A DNA stretch of 64,000 nucleotides from Siderastrea radians (lineage: Eukaryota; Cnidaria; Anthozoa; Scleractinia; Rhizangiidae). This document shows, one piece after another, positions 23,590 to 34,302 of the stretch. The DNA is taken from NCBI GenBank assembly GCA_964017195.1, contig OZ024887.1, positions 4,329,959-4,393,958 on the forward strand, written 5' to 3'. Both the position numbers and the translations under genes were made by a program. The notes under the pieces are model-generated. The model had not been told where the DNA came from, searched no databases, and saw nothing but the letters and a program-made list of their open reading frames with translations. Positions within the stretch are counted from its first letter, which is position 1, and each line of letters begins with the position of its first letter.

Positions 23590-26500
23590 TTAAAAAAATT
23601 TCCGATCAGATCCGATCACTCTCGATCGGTGGCGTGATCGAGTGTCCAAGGTAAACCATAACAAGTTCTGGGAGATGAGACGCTTGTTTATTTCTGCCAG
23701 AGCGCTAGGAAATCTTCTCAGCAGTCTTTGTAAAACTTTATTTTCTGTCGCATCCACCCCATTCTTTACAATCTGTGGCTGGTTGAGTGGTCGCCGCATC
23801 GCCTTAGGTCTTGAAAAAGTTGCTCTCAGTTTTTGGCTGACATTTCGTTTGATGATTCTTTCCGTGTTGGGAAATTTATGGTGGTCGACTTTCAGACTGT
23901 TAGGATGCTGTGTAAACGTAAATAGAAATAAATAAATAATTAAATAAATAAATAAATAAATAAATAAACAGGGATTTCACTTCAAAGGGGGGAGGGGGGA
24001 AGACTAGTGGTGGTTTCGACATTACGTCTTCGCAACCAACCAGTGTCCGACACTACAGTGAAAAAACATGAGCTGACTATAGAGCTGACTCAAGAACGAG
24101 AACGGGCGGATTTGGGAATGACTCTCGAAGTGTAAGGCTGTGTCTTTCCGTGCTCCGCTCCTAAAGTTAAAATTTTCTGGCGAGCATGAGTACAGTGCAT
24201 GAAAGCCGCCATGACGTCTTGTACGCTAAACTTAAACAACTTGAGTCAACTACAGCCAGCTTGAACAGGTCTTGAATTCACCAACAAAGAGGTCGAATCG
24301 ATGAAAGAAAATTTGAGCGATAAAGCAGATAGCGTTCGTGTTGCGCTTTAGAAAAGAAGCTAAACGACCTAAAGAACCGGTCGAAGCGGAACAATATATA
24401 TATAATTGTGATTTGGAATATACCTGAGGGCGCTGAGAAGGATTCCTCTTGCCAAAAAATAGTAAGTAATATTCTTAGTGTCCATATGCAGTCGGAAGGT
24501 GACCTGGAAATAATGCGCGCTCATCGAACAAACATAAGACGCCAAAACAACACAGGAGAAGCAGCTACATCTTTGCCGAGACCCGTCCACGTGTACTTAT
24601 TAAGATACACGGATAAGCAATATATCCTTCGCAACGCCGCATCAGCTTTGAAAGATAACCTCTTTCAGGAGGCAAATCTCTATACATCAGATGATGTGTC
24701 GAAGAAAGTGAGAGATGACCGAAAGAAACTTAAAGAGCAGCATATTGACGAAATTCGTGCTCGAGAAGACGTGGACTTTGCTTACATCCCTTGGAATGTC
24801 CCAGCGCGCATCCTCTACAAAGTAAAAGATTCACCTAAATTGGAGTCCTTCTTACAGCCAGAGGCCTGAACGTTTTGGTTTTTATTTCTATCTCTGTTTC
24901 TTAGTTGTTATCATTGTTATTTGCTTCTTCCCGTGGCTTTCTATATTTAGAGGGTTTGTTTAGAGGTTAACTTATAACATCTATTGATTTTGAATTTATT
25001 GTCCGCTAAACGAGATCCAAAGTGAGCCAGGGTTAGTTAATTTTTTTTTCTTATTATTAATATAAGTATAAATGCTTAGGACCGGACACGGCTGTTGGAG
25101 TAAGGAATTCGAAACTCCTTCAGGAAAAGCTATTTCAATATTATTACGATAATTCTTCTTCTTCAAAATTGTGTGTTTGTTTGTGTGTTTGTGTGTTTAT
25201 GTTGCTGTGTTTATAATATTTCTTCAAGAAACCATTCCACGTACGACAAGGAAAAACAATGGAAAAGCGAATGGGGCGCACCTTTAGAACTCGCCCATGG
25301 GAGCAGTAATGCTAGAGGTGTTGCGATATTACTACGAAACGTCGTATGTTTGGTCTTTTCAATATAAAATTTCAAATAATATTGTGTTTACAAATACTAA
25401 ATTGTTCAAAATTGGATTTATCGAGTCTGAGAAGTGCTCTTTTTGCAAGATTTATAAAGAAGACCTTTATCACCTCTTTTATGATTGCTCCTATGCGCGG
25501 TCCTTTTGGAACTTGTTTAATATTTGGTGGTCTGACCTCCGCGCAGAGAATTTAAGATTATCACTAACAGATGTAATAGTAGGCTTTTTTGATAGAAATG
25601 ATCTCCTCAATTATTTGATAATTCTGGGTAAATTAAGTATATGGGAGTGCCGAAGAAACAAATCACTTCCAAAATTTCACTTGTTTCTACACAAGGTAGA
25701 AGCTAAGAAAGAGACTGAAAAGTTAATTGCTTTAAGAAACAAGAAGTTTCTAGATTCTAAAAAAAGATGGGAACCCCTGCTATAAATTTTAGAGACTACA
25801 CGGAATAAAAATGCGGTTGGCCTCAAAAAGATCATCTCAGTTTTTTTGTCTTTAAATTATTTATTAATTAACGTTGTTGATAAATGTAGTTGAGGTATCT
25901 GCATTGTGTCTGTGTTTTGGTGTTTGTGTGTGTGTTTTTGTTAATGTAATTGGAGTGCTCCTAAATAGTGTTTTTAATCTGTAACTAGAAATACGTGACT
26001 CGCAGAACTTCCCGAAGCTCAGGCACGGGTGCACCACAAAATTGAGCGATAGAGGGATTGAGAGAATTGAGGGATAGAATTTTGCTTTAACTGGAGGTGT
26101 GGATGGGTGGCCACAATGGTCCCCAATTGGGAGTTAAGATCGACATTCTGGTTCCCATTCGCTTCCATGTAACTTGCATCCAATCCTTTGTCATGTATAC
26201 GAAAATACGTTCAGCCCGTTCCCCCCCCCCCCCCACCTCTCTTCATTCTGACATAAGGTAAATTGCTCTCTAGAGAGGACGTATAGTATTGCTGTGGACC
26301 TGTTGTCCAAGACAATATGTGTGGTGTTTCTGTTTATTTTGGTTGGGTGAGAGTAGGTTATCAGAAATGCAGTTCAATCTCCAACATTAACCCGGCCATT
26401 TCCTTTGGATTCTGTTGTACAGTTTTTGTTCTATTTACTGGGCATTGACAAGTGTCAATAGCTAAAACAATACATTATTTCCCTTGACTGGTTGAGATAC

Positions 26501-29500
26501 TGTAGCAGGAGTCTCTTACTGCTGAAGAGTGATGAGGTGCATTAAAAAAAAATTATCCATTTTTACCCAAAAATTGAAATGAGAATCATACAGAATAATG
26601 GCAAGCAAAGCACAGAGTTTCATATTGATGTTGTAGCATGTTTATTCATTCCCCCAACATACTATAGAAATTGGATTAGATAATTGTCACAATAATATAA
26701 TACATTAACCCTTGAAGCCCCAGTGACCAGCATCTCCCTACAATAACAATGCTTTAATTAGGTCATCAGAATTAAGGAATTGATCACCAAACATGAATAG
26801 TGTTAATGTCAGTAGAAAGACGTTCTCTGCACTAGTACTACAAGAAATGTATGAAGACCAGTAAGGAGAATTTGCAGGTTTACATTGGGGCTTAGGGAGG
26901 TCAATTGGTGTGAAAAGCCCGGGGGGGGGGGGACTCCCATATGAAAGTGATGGGGACGCTCGTCGTCTCGCTAAGGGTTGTAAATTGCAGATTTTGGTCT
27001 CACTTAGGGTGTTGAGGACGGAAAGCCAATATTTTTACCCACACAGGTATCCCTTAGGGTTGTGTGTCAAGAAATATCTATATTATACTGCATTTCATGA
27101 TCTCCCTTAGGGGTCAAATAAAGCTGGAGCCCCGCCCAGATTGGTCTCCTTTAGGGTGTTAATTCTAATTTTCCGACGAGCATCCCCGTCACTTTCATAT
27201 GGGAGTCCCCGCCCCCCCGGGGTAAAAAGCAAGAGTAGCTAATTAAGGGAAAGGGTGAGTGTAGATTATAGCATGTGAAACCTTCAAAAGTAAGACAAAC
27301 TTTCACATAGACAAATCATGTTGAAGGTGATCAGGATCTCAATTCCCATGAATTTGGTGCTTGTTTGTGCACTGCGAGGAGAGCTGTGATGCTGGTCACT
27401 GTATGTAGCATGAAATTATTATCAATAATTAATTTAAGCAGTAATGTTTGTTTCACATCAAATACATGCAGGTATGTACCTATCCCCGCTACACATTTTA
27501 AAGTGGTAATTGTCAGGCAGAGCAATACTTGTAAGTGCATTTCCAAACCAAATTGTGAACAGAAATTGTCCTTTCTGATCCATCTGAATATTATTTTTTT
27601 TTACTATTAACAGGGTCAAATTATATCCATAACGGAAAACATAAACTTTTATAAATTCCTACTGATCCAATATGAATTATTTCTTTCAAATATTTTTTCG
27701 GGAACGTCCTAAACCTAAAATTTAAACTCTTTTTACTTCTCATACACAAATATGCAAGTTGTTTGGGGAACTGAAACCTATTTTGTGAATAATTTCATTT
27801 CTCTTGTGTAATCTGTAATTTTGATCATACTTGGAAAAGTAATTATACGTTAATAATAATTACTGGTACATCAAGAGTAAAGATAATGGTAGAGAGAGGA
27901 AATAAGTTTGAGCCAACCTGTTCAGTCACCGTCCGTTGGAAAGGTATATTTCTAGCAAAAGTATTTTGATGATCGTGTGTTTTTTCCCGCCTCTTGTTGC
28001 TTCTATGTCAAAATCATTTTGTCGAAGCACTTCTTGTCGGTGTCACCGGTCCTGATTGGTTTCAGCACACACTTTCTCGAAGAGTTTGTAGCCACTGAGT
28101 TCATTCTTACCGGTATTATTCAATTGGTGTGACTGAGTTTTTTTTTTTTTTTTCAATACGATGCTGTAATGGTTTTTTTTCCACATATTAATTTATCTTA
28201 GCAGAACTTCTATATTATAGTAATAGTAATGTATATATTATAATTATTTAGATATTTGTGTAACATAGAAGAGCCAATTAATTTTTGGAGTGTTATTAAA
28301 CCATTATTATTATTATTATTATTATTAATATTAATATTATTATTATTATTATAATATTCGAAGACCTTGTATCGATTCTCGCGTTGTCGGGGAATTTCGT
28401 TTTGTCGCAGCGCTGTGCTATCAAGCTAAATTTAAGCTACGTTATGTATGTTCCAAGATTTCTCGCCTGTGATATTCCAGTCTCCTGTTTGTGTCCTGCT
28501 GATGGCTTTAGTCTTCGCTAGGCTATTATCGGAAAACGATGTTCTATACCCGTGCTTTCTTGTCGTCGACCCTTTCGCCTTCGTTGTTCGCGCTGAAATT
28601 CAAGTCGGCGTTTACGCTGAGTTTCAGTTGTAAATCCCCCCCGGAATGGATTTTCAGCCACTTGTTAAATCAGGCGTTGCTTGCTTGTTCACAAACGATG
28701 AATAAACATATCAGCACGCAAATGAACGCAGCGAAGCAAGCAAGAAAAGCTAAGAAATGAAGAAACACGCAGAAGAAACATGAGAGTGCACAACTGTCAG
28801 CGGTCGCGATTTGGTTTTGTTGCTAGGCAACTGTGCGGACACCATCGAAATATATAATTTGACCGCCCTAAGCGATCCTCGCGCGAGCTCCACGCGACAA
28901 ATTTATAAACCTCGCTACGCTCGGAGGGCCTTCGGCCCTCCTCGCTTCGCGAGGAATAATCTTATAGTCTGTTACAATTGAATTCTACAATAAAAAACAA
29001 TAAAAAAATAAAATTAAAAAACGAGAACGAACAATTGTGTCGCAATGAATTTAATTTGTTGGAAACAAACTTATGTTCTGAACACTGAAGAAAACAACAG
29101 TTTTACCTCAGAGCTGTTTTTTCCTTGCATTGCTTCATTGAATGGTTTGTTTTCTCTGATGAGAAGCCTTTGTTTCTTGTTTTCCAATCGAGAGTACAGC
29201 TTCGCTCGGTATTCTGTAACAGAGAAAATTAACAACCTGAGTTGGCTCGCCCCCAACGTGAAACGCTACCATTTCTTCCTCCCCCCCCCCCCCACCCCCG
29301 CCAAAACTGTGGGACTTGGTACTTAAGAAAACCCGAAACCCGCCATCAAAATTCAGAGGATCCCAATATCCTGTCTTCACTTGAAGCCCAATCCTGCATC
29401 CGGCACCCTGCGGCCACAGCAATTACAGGACCCTCTTCATTGTCAACTTCAAGCAGTAATCTTTAATCTTTAATCTTTAATGAGTATACTCCTAAAACAG

Positions 29501-31745
29501 AGAAATTATACTAGGAGCTTAAAAGCAAAAATTGAATAAATAAGCAAATAAATAATTAAACATATATAAACATTGATTGAACTGCACCAATACATTAATA
29601 GCAACTGTAATACCGTAATCATTGAGATTTCGAGCAACCTTTGCTCGTGCCATGAAGTCAAAGAAAAAATCGTAGAAGTGAACAACTTAGCATACTAAGT
29701 CTATTGCCATTTTAACTGAGGAACAGCATATAATTGCTTTACCTGAAAATCTCTTTCCACCAATCAGCTTTGTCTCTCTGAACACGTGACCACAGGTACA
29801 ACAGCCATCAGTCGAATATGAGTCGGGGATCTGTTTCATTCAAACAAACAAAATATACATTAATCCGATTGCCAAACTTAGAATAGACGCTCGTAAGTAT
29901 GGTAAAGTCCCTGCGATGGCGTGGCATCCCATCCTTGGGAGTAGCAATACTCTCAGTTGCTTCATGCTACAGAAATCGGGTTAAGCTCCAGCCGTGTGGG
30001 CCTCCTTAGCTAGTGTGCGACTTAACCTACCTCACGTACCGCTGCAGGAGCTTAACACGTTGTTAGCAGTACTACTCCTCTCCGGATGGGATGTAGCTAG
30101 CTATCAAGTGTCTACCCGGAAGCATATTGTCGCGTTTTCCTTACATCTGGGTAGAGAGAGAATCTGGAGTAAAGTTTCAAAGGTTCCTGTCTAAGGAAAC
30201 AATACGAAATCGGCTGGGTAGAAATTTCTACACAGTTGATTAGTAAATTTTGGCTTCAAAACATTATGTTTGTGTAATTGCCTCAGCTGTTGCAAGAACA
30301 CTAAGGTAATGCTGGGATAGCATATATTTTTTGACAGCTTGATACCAACAGAAACTCTGTTGAAAAATCGGAAAGATCGGAAAATCCCGGTAAAATCTAC
30401 AAGCAAATGAAGAAGAGCATGTTTACAGTGCGTAACTTGTGAATCTGAAGAAATTCAAGTTTATTCGACTTGTGAAAAAACTACCGATTTATTTTCCCTT
30501 AATTGTAAGTATGATAAAATCCAGCATATATACAAACGACCTCACCTAGTTTCAAGCGCGTAACCTCGACGAAATCCAAAGGAGAACGAAGAGACGAGTG
30601 ATAAAACCTGCCGTATGCTGCTGTATGTTTGAACTGTTTTGCTTAGTACAGTAGTAAGAATTGTCGAGACTTCCGGCATTGTCTGCTTTCTTGTTGAGCT
30701 CTCCCTCGGTCAAACAAGAGTACAAGACAATGCGAAGTTTGCAAGTTACTTCATTATTAGATTAGAACGAAACTTGCTGATCGCCATCTTTGCGACTGAT
30801 TAGATGAGCTGCTTTCCGTCGCCGTGTACTTCAGCCCAATCACAACTCCCCACAACCAAAACAATTCATCTGGAATAATCGGATAAATCGGGCTGTTTAT
30901 ACATGGAGGGAGGAAGATCCCAGCACTAGGAAGTTCGTAGTAGGCGAAACAAATTTTCGTTTAGTTTACAGGCAGAAATTTCGGTCGGGGTGCTTGCTAA
31001 AAATCAAATAAAACTGTCGGCCTTTAGCAGCTGAACGCCCGGCCGCTGCCATATTTATTTTTCTCTCCCTAGAAGTAGGATCTTCCGAGCAAAGTTAGTT
31101 TACATGGTGCTAGGATCTTCCTATCTCTCAGCTAGGAAAATCCTAGCGCTAGAAAGTACCACATTGTGAATGTAAACTGAATACAGAAAACAGATGGTGC
31201 TAGGATGATCCGCCTTCTAGGATCTTCAAAGCGTTAGGATCTTCCTCTCTCCACGTAAACAGCCCTAATTTTACTAGGGGATAGAGATCGACATAATCAC
31301 ACAGCCATTTTACCAATCATCGTCCATATGAGGTCGGTTGCATTGTTCAATCAAGACAAACCAAAGCCAAAGTTATGCTAAAAAGGACTTTTCAATGTGA
31401 AAGTCCCTGAATCAGAAATGAATAAACCTGAGAAAACGGCACCTTCAACAGATTCACTCAAACTCCCTCGTCAACTGTCTTTATAGTTTGTTTTCTGCTC
31501 TGACGTCAAAATCAATGCACTTGTCGACATTTTATATTAATTGGTTAACTTTTCTGGTGTTTAGCAAGTGGAAACATACATCGAAATACAGCTTTAATAA
31601 AACTACGGTTAATGCCATAATAATAAACTTTTATAAACAAGTAAGGTTAACGGTCCTGGGATAACGGTTAGCTGCGAAGCTAATTTGAAAAACAAAATTA
31701 AAAACTCACCACAAGATTACAAGCGACACACTGTTGCTTCAACAT
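23590..31745 (-). CDS. Gene H: UPF0547/C16orf87-like zinc-ribbon protein, 4 exons, LINE in intron 3
   Basis: Exons are 31745-31710, 29830-29743, 29213-29107 and 23907-23590 (36, 88, 107 and 318 nt; 182 residues). Exon 1 reads MLKQQCVACNLV. Exon 2 has CCTCGHVFRETKLIGGKRFS, with one more cysteine than in A, B, C or G and the longest exon 2 of the family. Exon 3 starts EYRAKLYSRLENKKQR. Exon 4 has PSALAEINKRLISQNLLW and then an extra 21-residue Arg/Ser-rich tail not seen in other members. All phases fit. The link between exon 3 and exon 4 spans 5.2 kb containing an L1-like LINE and a MITE. No other exon 3 lies nearer, so I treat them as one gene, but this junction is the least certain in the model. 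Confidence 0.75.
23933..23970. repeat. (AAAT)n microsatellite
   Basis: A run of AAAT tetramers just upstream of the gene H exon 4 acceptor, on the intron side. Confidence 0.9.
24000..25800 (+). mobile_element. L1/Tx1-like LINE, internally deleted
   Basis: The left part encodes an L1 ORF1-type protein (24408-24869) with an RRM-like core, and remnants of a degraded coiled coil precede it. The right part (25297-25785) is the extreme C-terminus of ORF2, including the CSFC...HLFYDC zinc-knuckle signature followed by W. The endonuclease and reverse transcriptase between them are missing, replaced by about 400 bp of AT-rich DNA. It lies in intron 3 of gene H, in the opposite orientation to the gene. 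It cannot be autonomous. Confidence 0.75.
26918..27222. mobile_element. MITE with GC-rich tips
   Basis: The left end is CCC plus a G run, followed by ACTCCCATATGAAAGTGATG. The right end is its inverse (CACTTTCATATGGGAGT plus a C run). The interior repeats CTTAGGG-like phrases. It has no reading frame of note and lies in intron 3 of gene H. Confidence 0.85.
28303..28352. repeat. (ATT)n microsatellite
   Basis: A run of ATT/TTA trimers with a few interruptions, in intron 3 of gene H. Confidence 0.9.
30890..31265. mobile_element. MITE in intron 1 of gene H
   Basis: It starts GGGCTGTTTATACATGGAGG and ends with the inverse (CTCTCCACGTAAACAGCCC). The repeated word AGGATCTTCC occurs several times inside in both orientations. 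No coding capacity. Confidence 0.8.
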
Positions 31746-32879
31746 GACCGAGCTCCTGATTATATTATATATTTTGTCAGTTTATTTTCTTGAAGTGGAG
31801 AATAAAAAAAAAAATTAATAGGCGAAAACAGGCCATATTTGAACCACGAGGTGAAAGGTGATCGCGCCATCCACCCGCGCAAGTCAAGGTCAGCTGACGT
31901 CATCATGAGCCGAGTCAGCGTGACAGTCGATTGAATCGAAGTGTAAGCGTGACAGATATATCACGGAAAAAGCACGAAGCGCCAGCAAACGGTATTCTGA
32001 AATATTATTAGAAGGCAACTGCAAGAAACTGACATGATTAAAATTATCCTGCTTGAACAGTGTGAGAGTGTTTCTGTTTGTTTTGTTTTTTCCTACTAAG
32101 GTACGAGAAGTTTTAACATCATTAAAACCCGAGTCTTATCTAAAGCGCGTGTCAAGGTACTCGTCCAAGTCATATCCTGGGATGCTCCCAACAGTTTGTT
32201 AATAATTCGCGCCTTCTGTTAGCTGCGCTAACAAATGAACCTTACTATACTGCAACAACCTAAAGGAGGGTAGCAAAGAACGGAGGAGGGTTGGGATTTC
32301 ATTTCACGTATATTTATTACATTTTATTTTTATATGTCACGTATACTTTTAATGTTCCAGAAGGCAATTTCCTCACATTCATTCCTAAATTCATAAATCA
32401 CTCTCGTCTTCACGCATAGAACCCTTTGCTACCCTGCTAAAATTAAAAACGTTATTGGATGATTTTAGCGTTGATAAACCAATAGCTAGAAACAAAGTAA
32501 AGAAAAGATCTATAACGCTTCTTATTCTGTGCTTTTATTTTTTCGTAAACGACTCGTCCAAGTTGTTAAAATATATTTTTTGTATTTTCGTTTTCGTATT
32601 TCTATGTACATAATACTATGGCAAATATGAATGCCAACATGTACATCAAGCGACAAATCCGTGTAATTATTGGTTCCACCTAAGCAATGTTATTTAAGAA
32701 CAAAACTGTGCTTTTTTAAATATACGGCTCTATCAGATCTGTACAGTAACCGGTGCTTTTATGCAAGTAGCCACAAATCCTCCACAGTTCCTGCCGATGT
32801 GAGACGTCCTCAGATTGCGCTGGTCTGCCACGAGAATACCTGGTGAAATTCACCGATCGATCGCTACGATCTCTTTCTT
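31746..32879. other. Intergenic between genes H and G
   Basis: It contains the gene H promoter with its CRE at the left end. The remaining sequence to the gene G stop is AT-rich. I see no exon, RNA gene or clear repeat. Confidence 0.5.
31895..31902 (-). promoter_or_regulatory. CRE palindrome upstream of gene H
   Basis: A perfect TGACGTCA lies 150 bp upstream of the gene H start. A second copy at 31501-31508 falls about 200 bp inside intron 1. Confidence 0.55.
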
Positions 32880-33961
32880 TCAACAACTACAAGTACTCAG
32901 TGATAACCACACCATAGACTGACCCATGATTCTTCGATTTATTTCTTGAAGAGCTCGGGAAAAACGCGCAGCTTCCTCTTCAGGGGACCGGAACAGGGAA
33001 AGTGTCTTGTTTCCATGGTGACCTTCCTTGGCACCTTTTTCATTTGTTCTTCTTCTTTTCCCTTTGCTTCTTCGAGGTTTGGTTCTTGAGGGTAAACTTG
33101 GTCGGGTCTTTTTATGGTTTAATACCACCTGTAACATTAAGAAATACAAACCACACACTTTGAATACAGACGTAAACAGCTGTGCGTGTTGCACTGAACT
33201 TCGAAAAAGTTTCGTTTGTTCTTGATCATGATTCTAAACTACTGCATACTAAATGGCACTTATATATATACATATTAGTTGATTTGCAGAACTGCTGTCA
33301 GAGTGTTCAATAGAAAAACTAGAGCATAAATATTAGAAGACAGTCTGATCAACTGAAGATTAGACTTGGCATTTTTACTACTAAATAGTTTCGTACCGCA
33401 CAACTTGTACGGCACTCATCAGATAAAATTGCCAAATGTAAAGATTACAACGCTACACTGGTATGAAATCTAAAATAAACAGTTGCTATTGCGTGACGGG
33501 TTTGAAGGGGTTTTTTTCGCTGTAACTTGTGCCTGTGGGAGAAGTATTTTATAATCTGCAGACCTGATTTGGCTTCACTCAATAAACGAAATGAACTAAT
33601 AACCTCCTGTAGACACGCAAACAAATTCCTGCTCAAAAACTTCAAACCCGTCACGCAATAACAACTGTTTATTTTAGATTTCACAACTTCTATTGTCACG
33701 CATTTTTTAAGCATTTATTGTTTCGAAACAGTAACCGTTGTAATTTTATACTTTTTAATTAACATTGTCATAAGCTTTCATTGTCCCGAAAAACCGTTGT
33801 AATTTTATACTTTCCTTCTCATCGAGCGTCCTTATATACCAGTGTAGAGTTGTAATCTTTACATTTGACAATTCTATCTGATGAGTGCCGTACAAGTTGT
33901 GCGGTACGAAACTATTTAGTAATAAAAATGCCAAGTCTAATCTTCAGTTGATCAGACTGAC

Positions 33962-34016
<55 letters not shown>

Positions 34017-34226
34017 GTTATATATATAGGTGTTAAATTTATATGATCGTTATGATAGACTACAAGAATGAGAAAACATTAGAATTAGAATTAGTTATAT
34101 ATTAGAATTAGTTAGAATTAGTTATAACATTAGAATTAATTATAGATATTATATATATAGTTATATATATTTGTGTTAAATTTATATGATCGTTATGATA
34201 GACTACAAGAATGGATGCTTGTGAGA

Positions 34227-34302
<76 letters not shown>

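Larger units (their letters stand above)
33330..33970. mobile_element. Foldback (Penelope-like?) element with two hammerhead ribozymes
   Basis: Outer arms of about 135 bp (33330-33465 and 33836-33970) are near-perfect inverted repeats. An inner pair of arms (33464-33508 and 33640-33683) repeats TGACGGGTTTGAAG and its inverse. Each outer arm carries a hammerhead ribozyme, pointing away from the element centre on opposite strands. Hammerheads in terminal repeats, often inverted, are established for Penelope-like retroelements. No reverse transcriptase or GIY-YIG domain could be recognised, so this is a remnant or a non-autonomous form. It sits in intron 3 of gene G. Confidence 0.75.

Noticed and set aside
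24205..24225. TGACGTC word near 24213 as another CRE
   Set aside because: It is not the full palindrome and lies in the degraded LINE.
29156..29190. CTGATGAG as a further hammerhead core
   Set aside because: No stem II and no following GAAA. It is coding sequence of exon 3 of gene H on the other strand.
33445..33714. 89-codon minus-strand frame inside the hammerhead foldback as a Penelope ORF
   Set aside because: No reverse transcriptase or GIY-YIG motif is visible and part of the frame is inverted-repeat arm. It may be a relic but cannot be supported.
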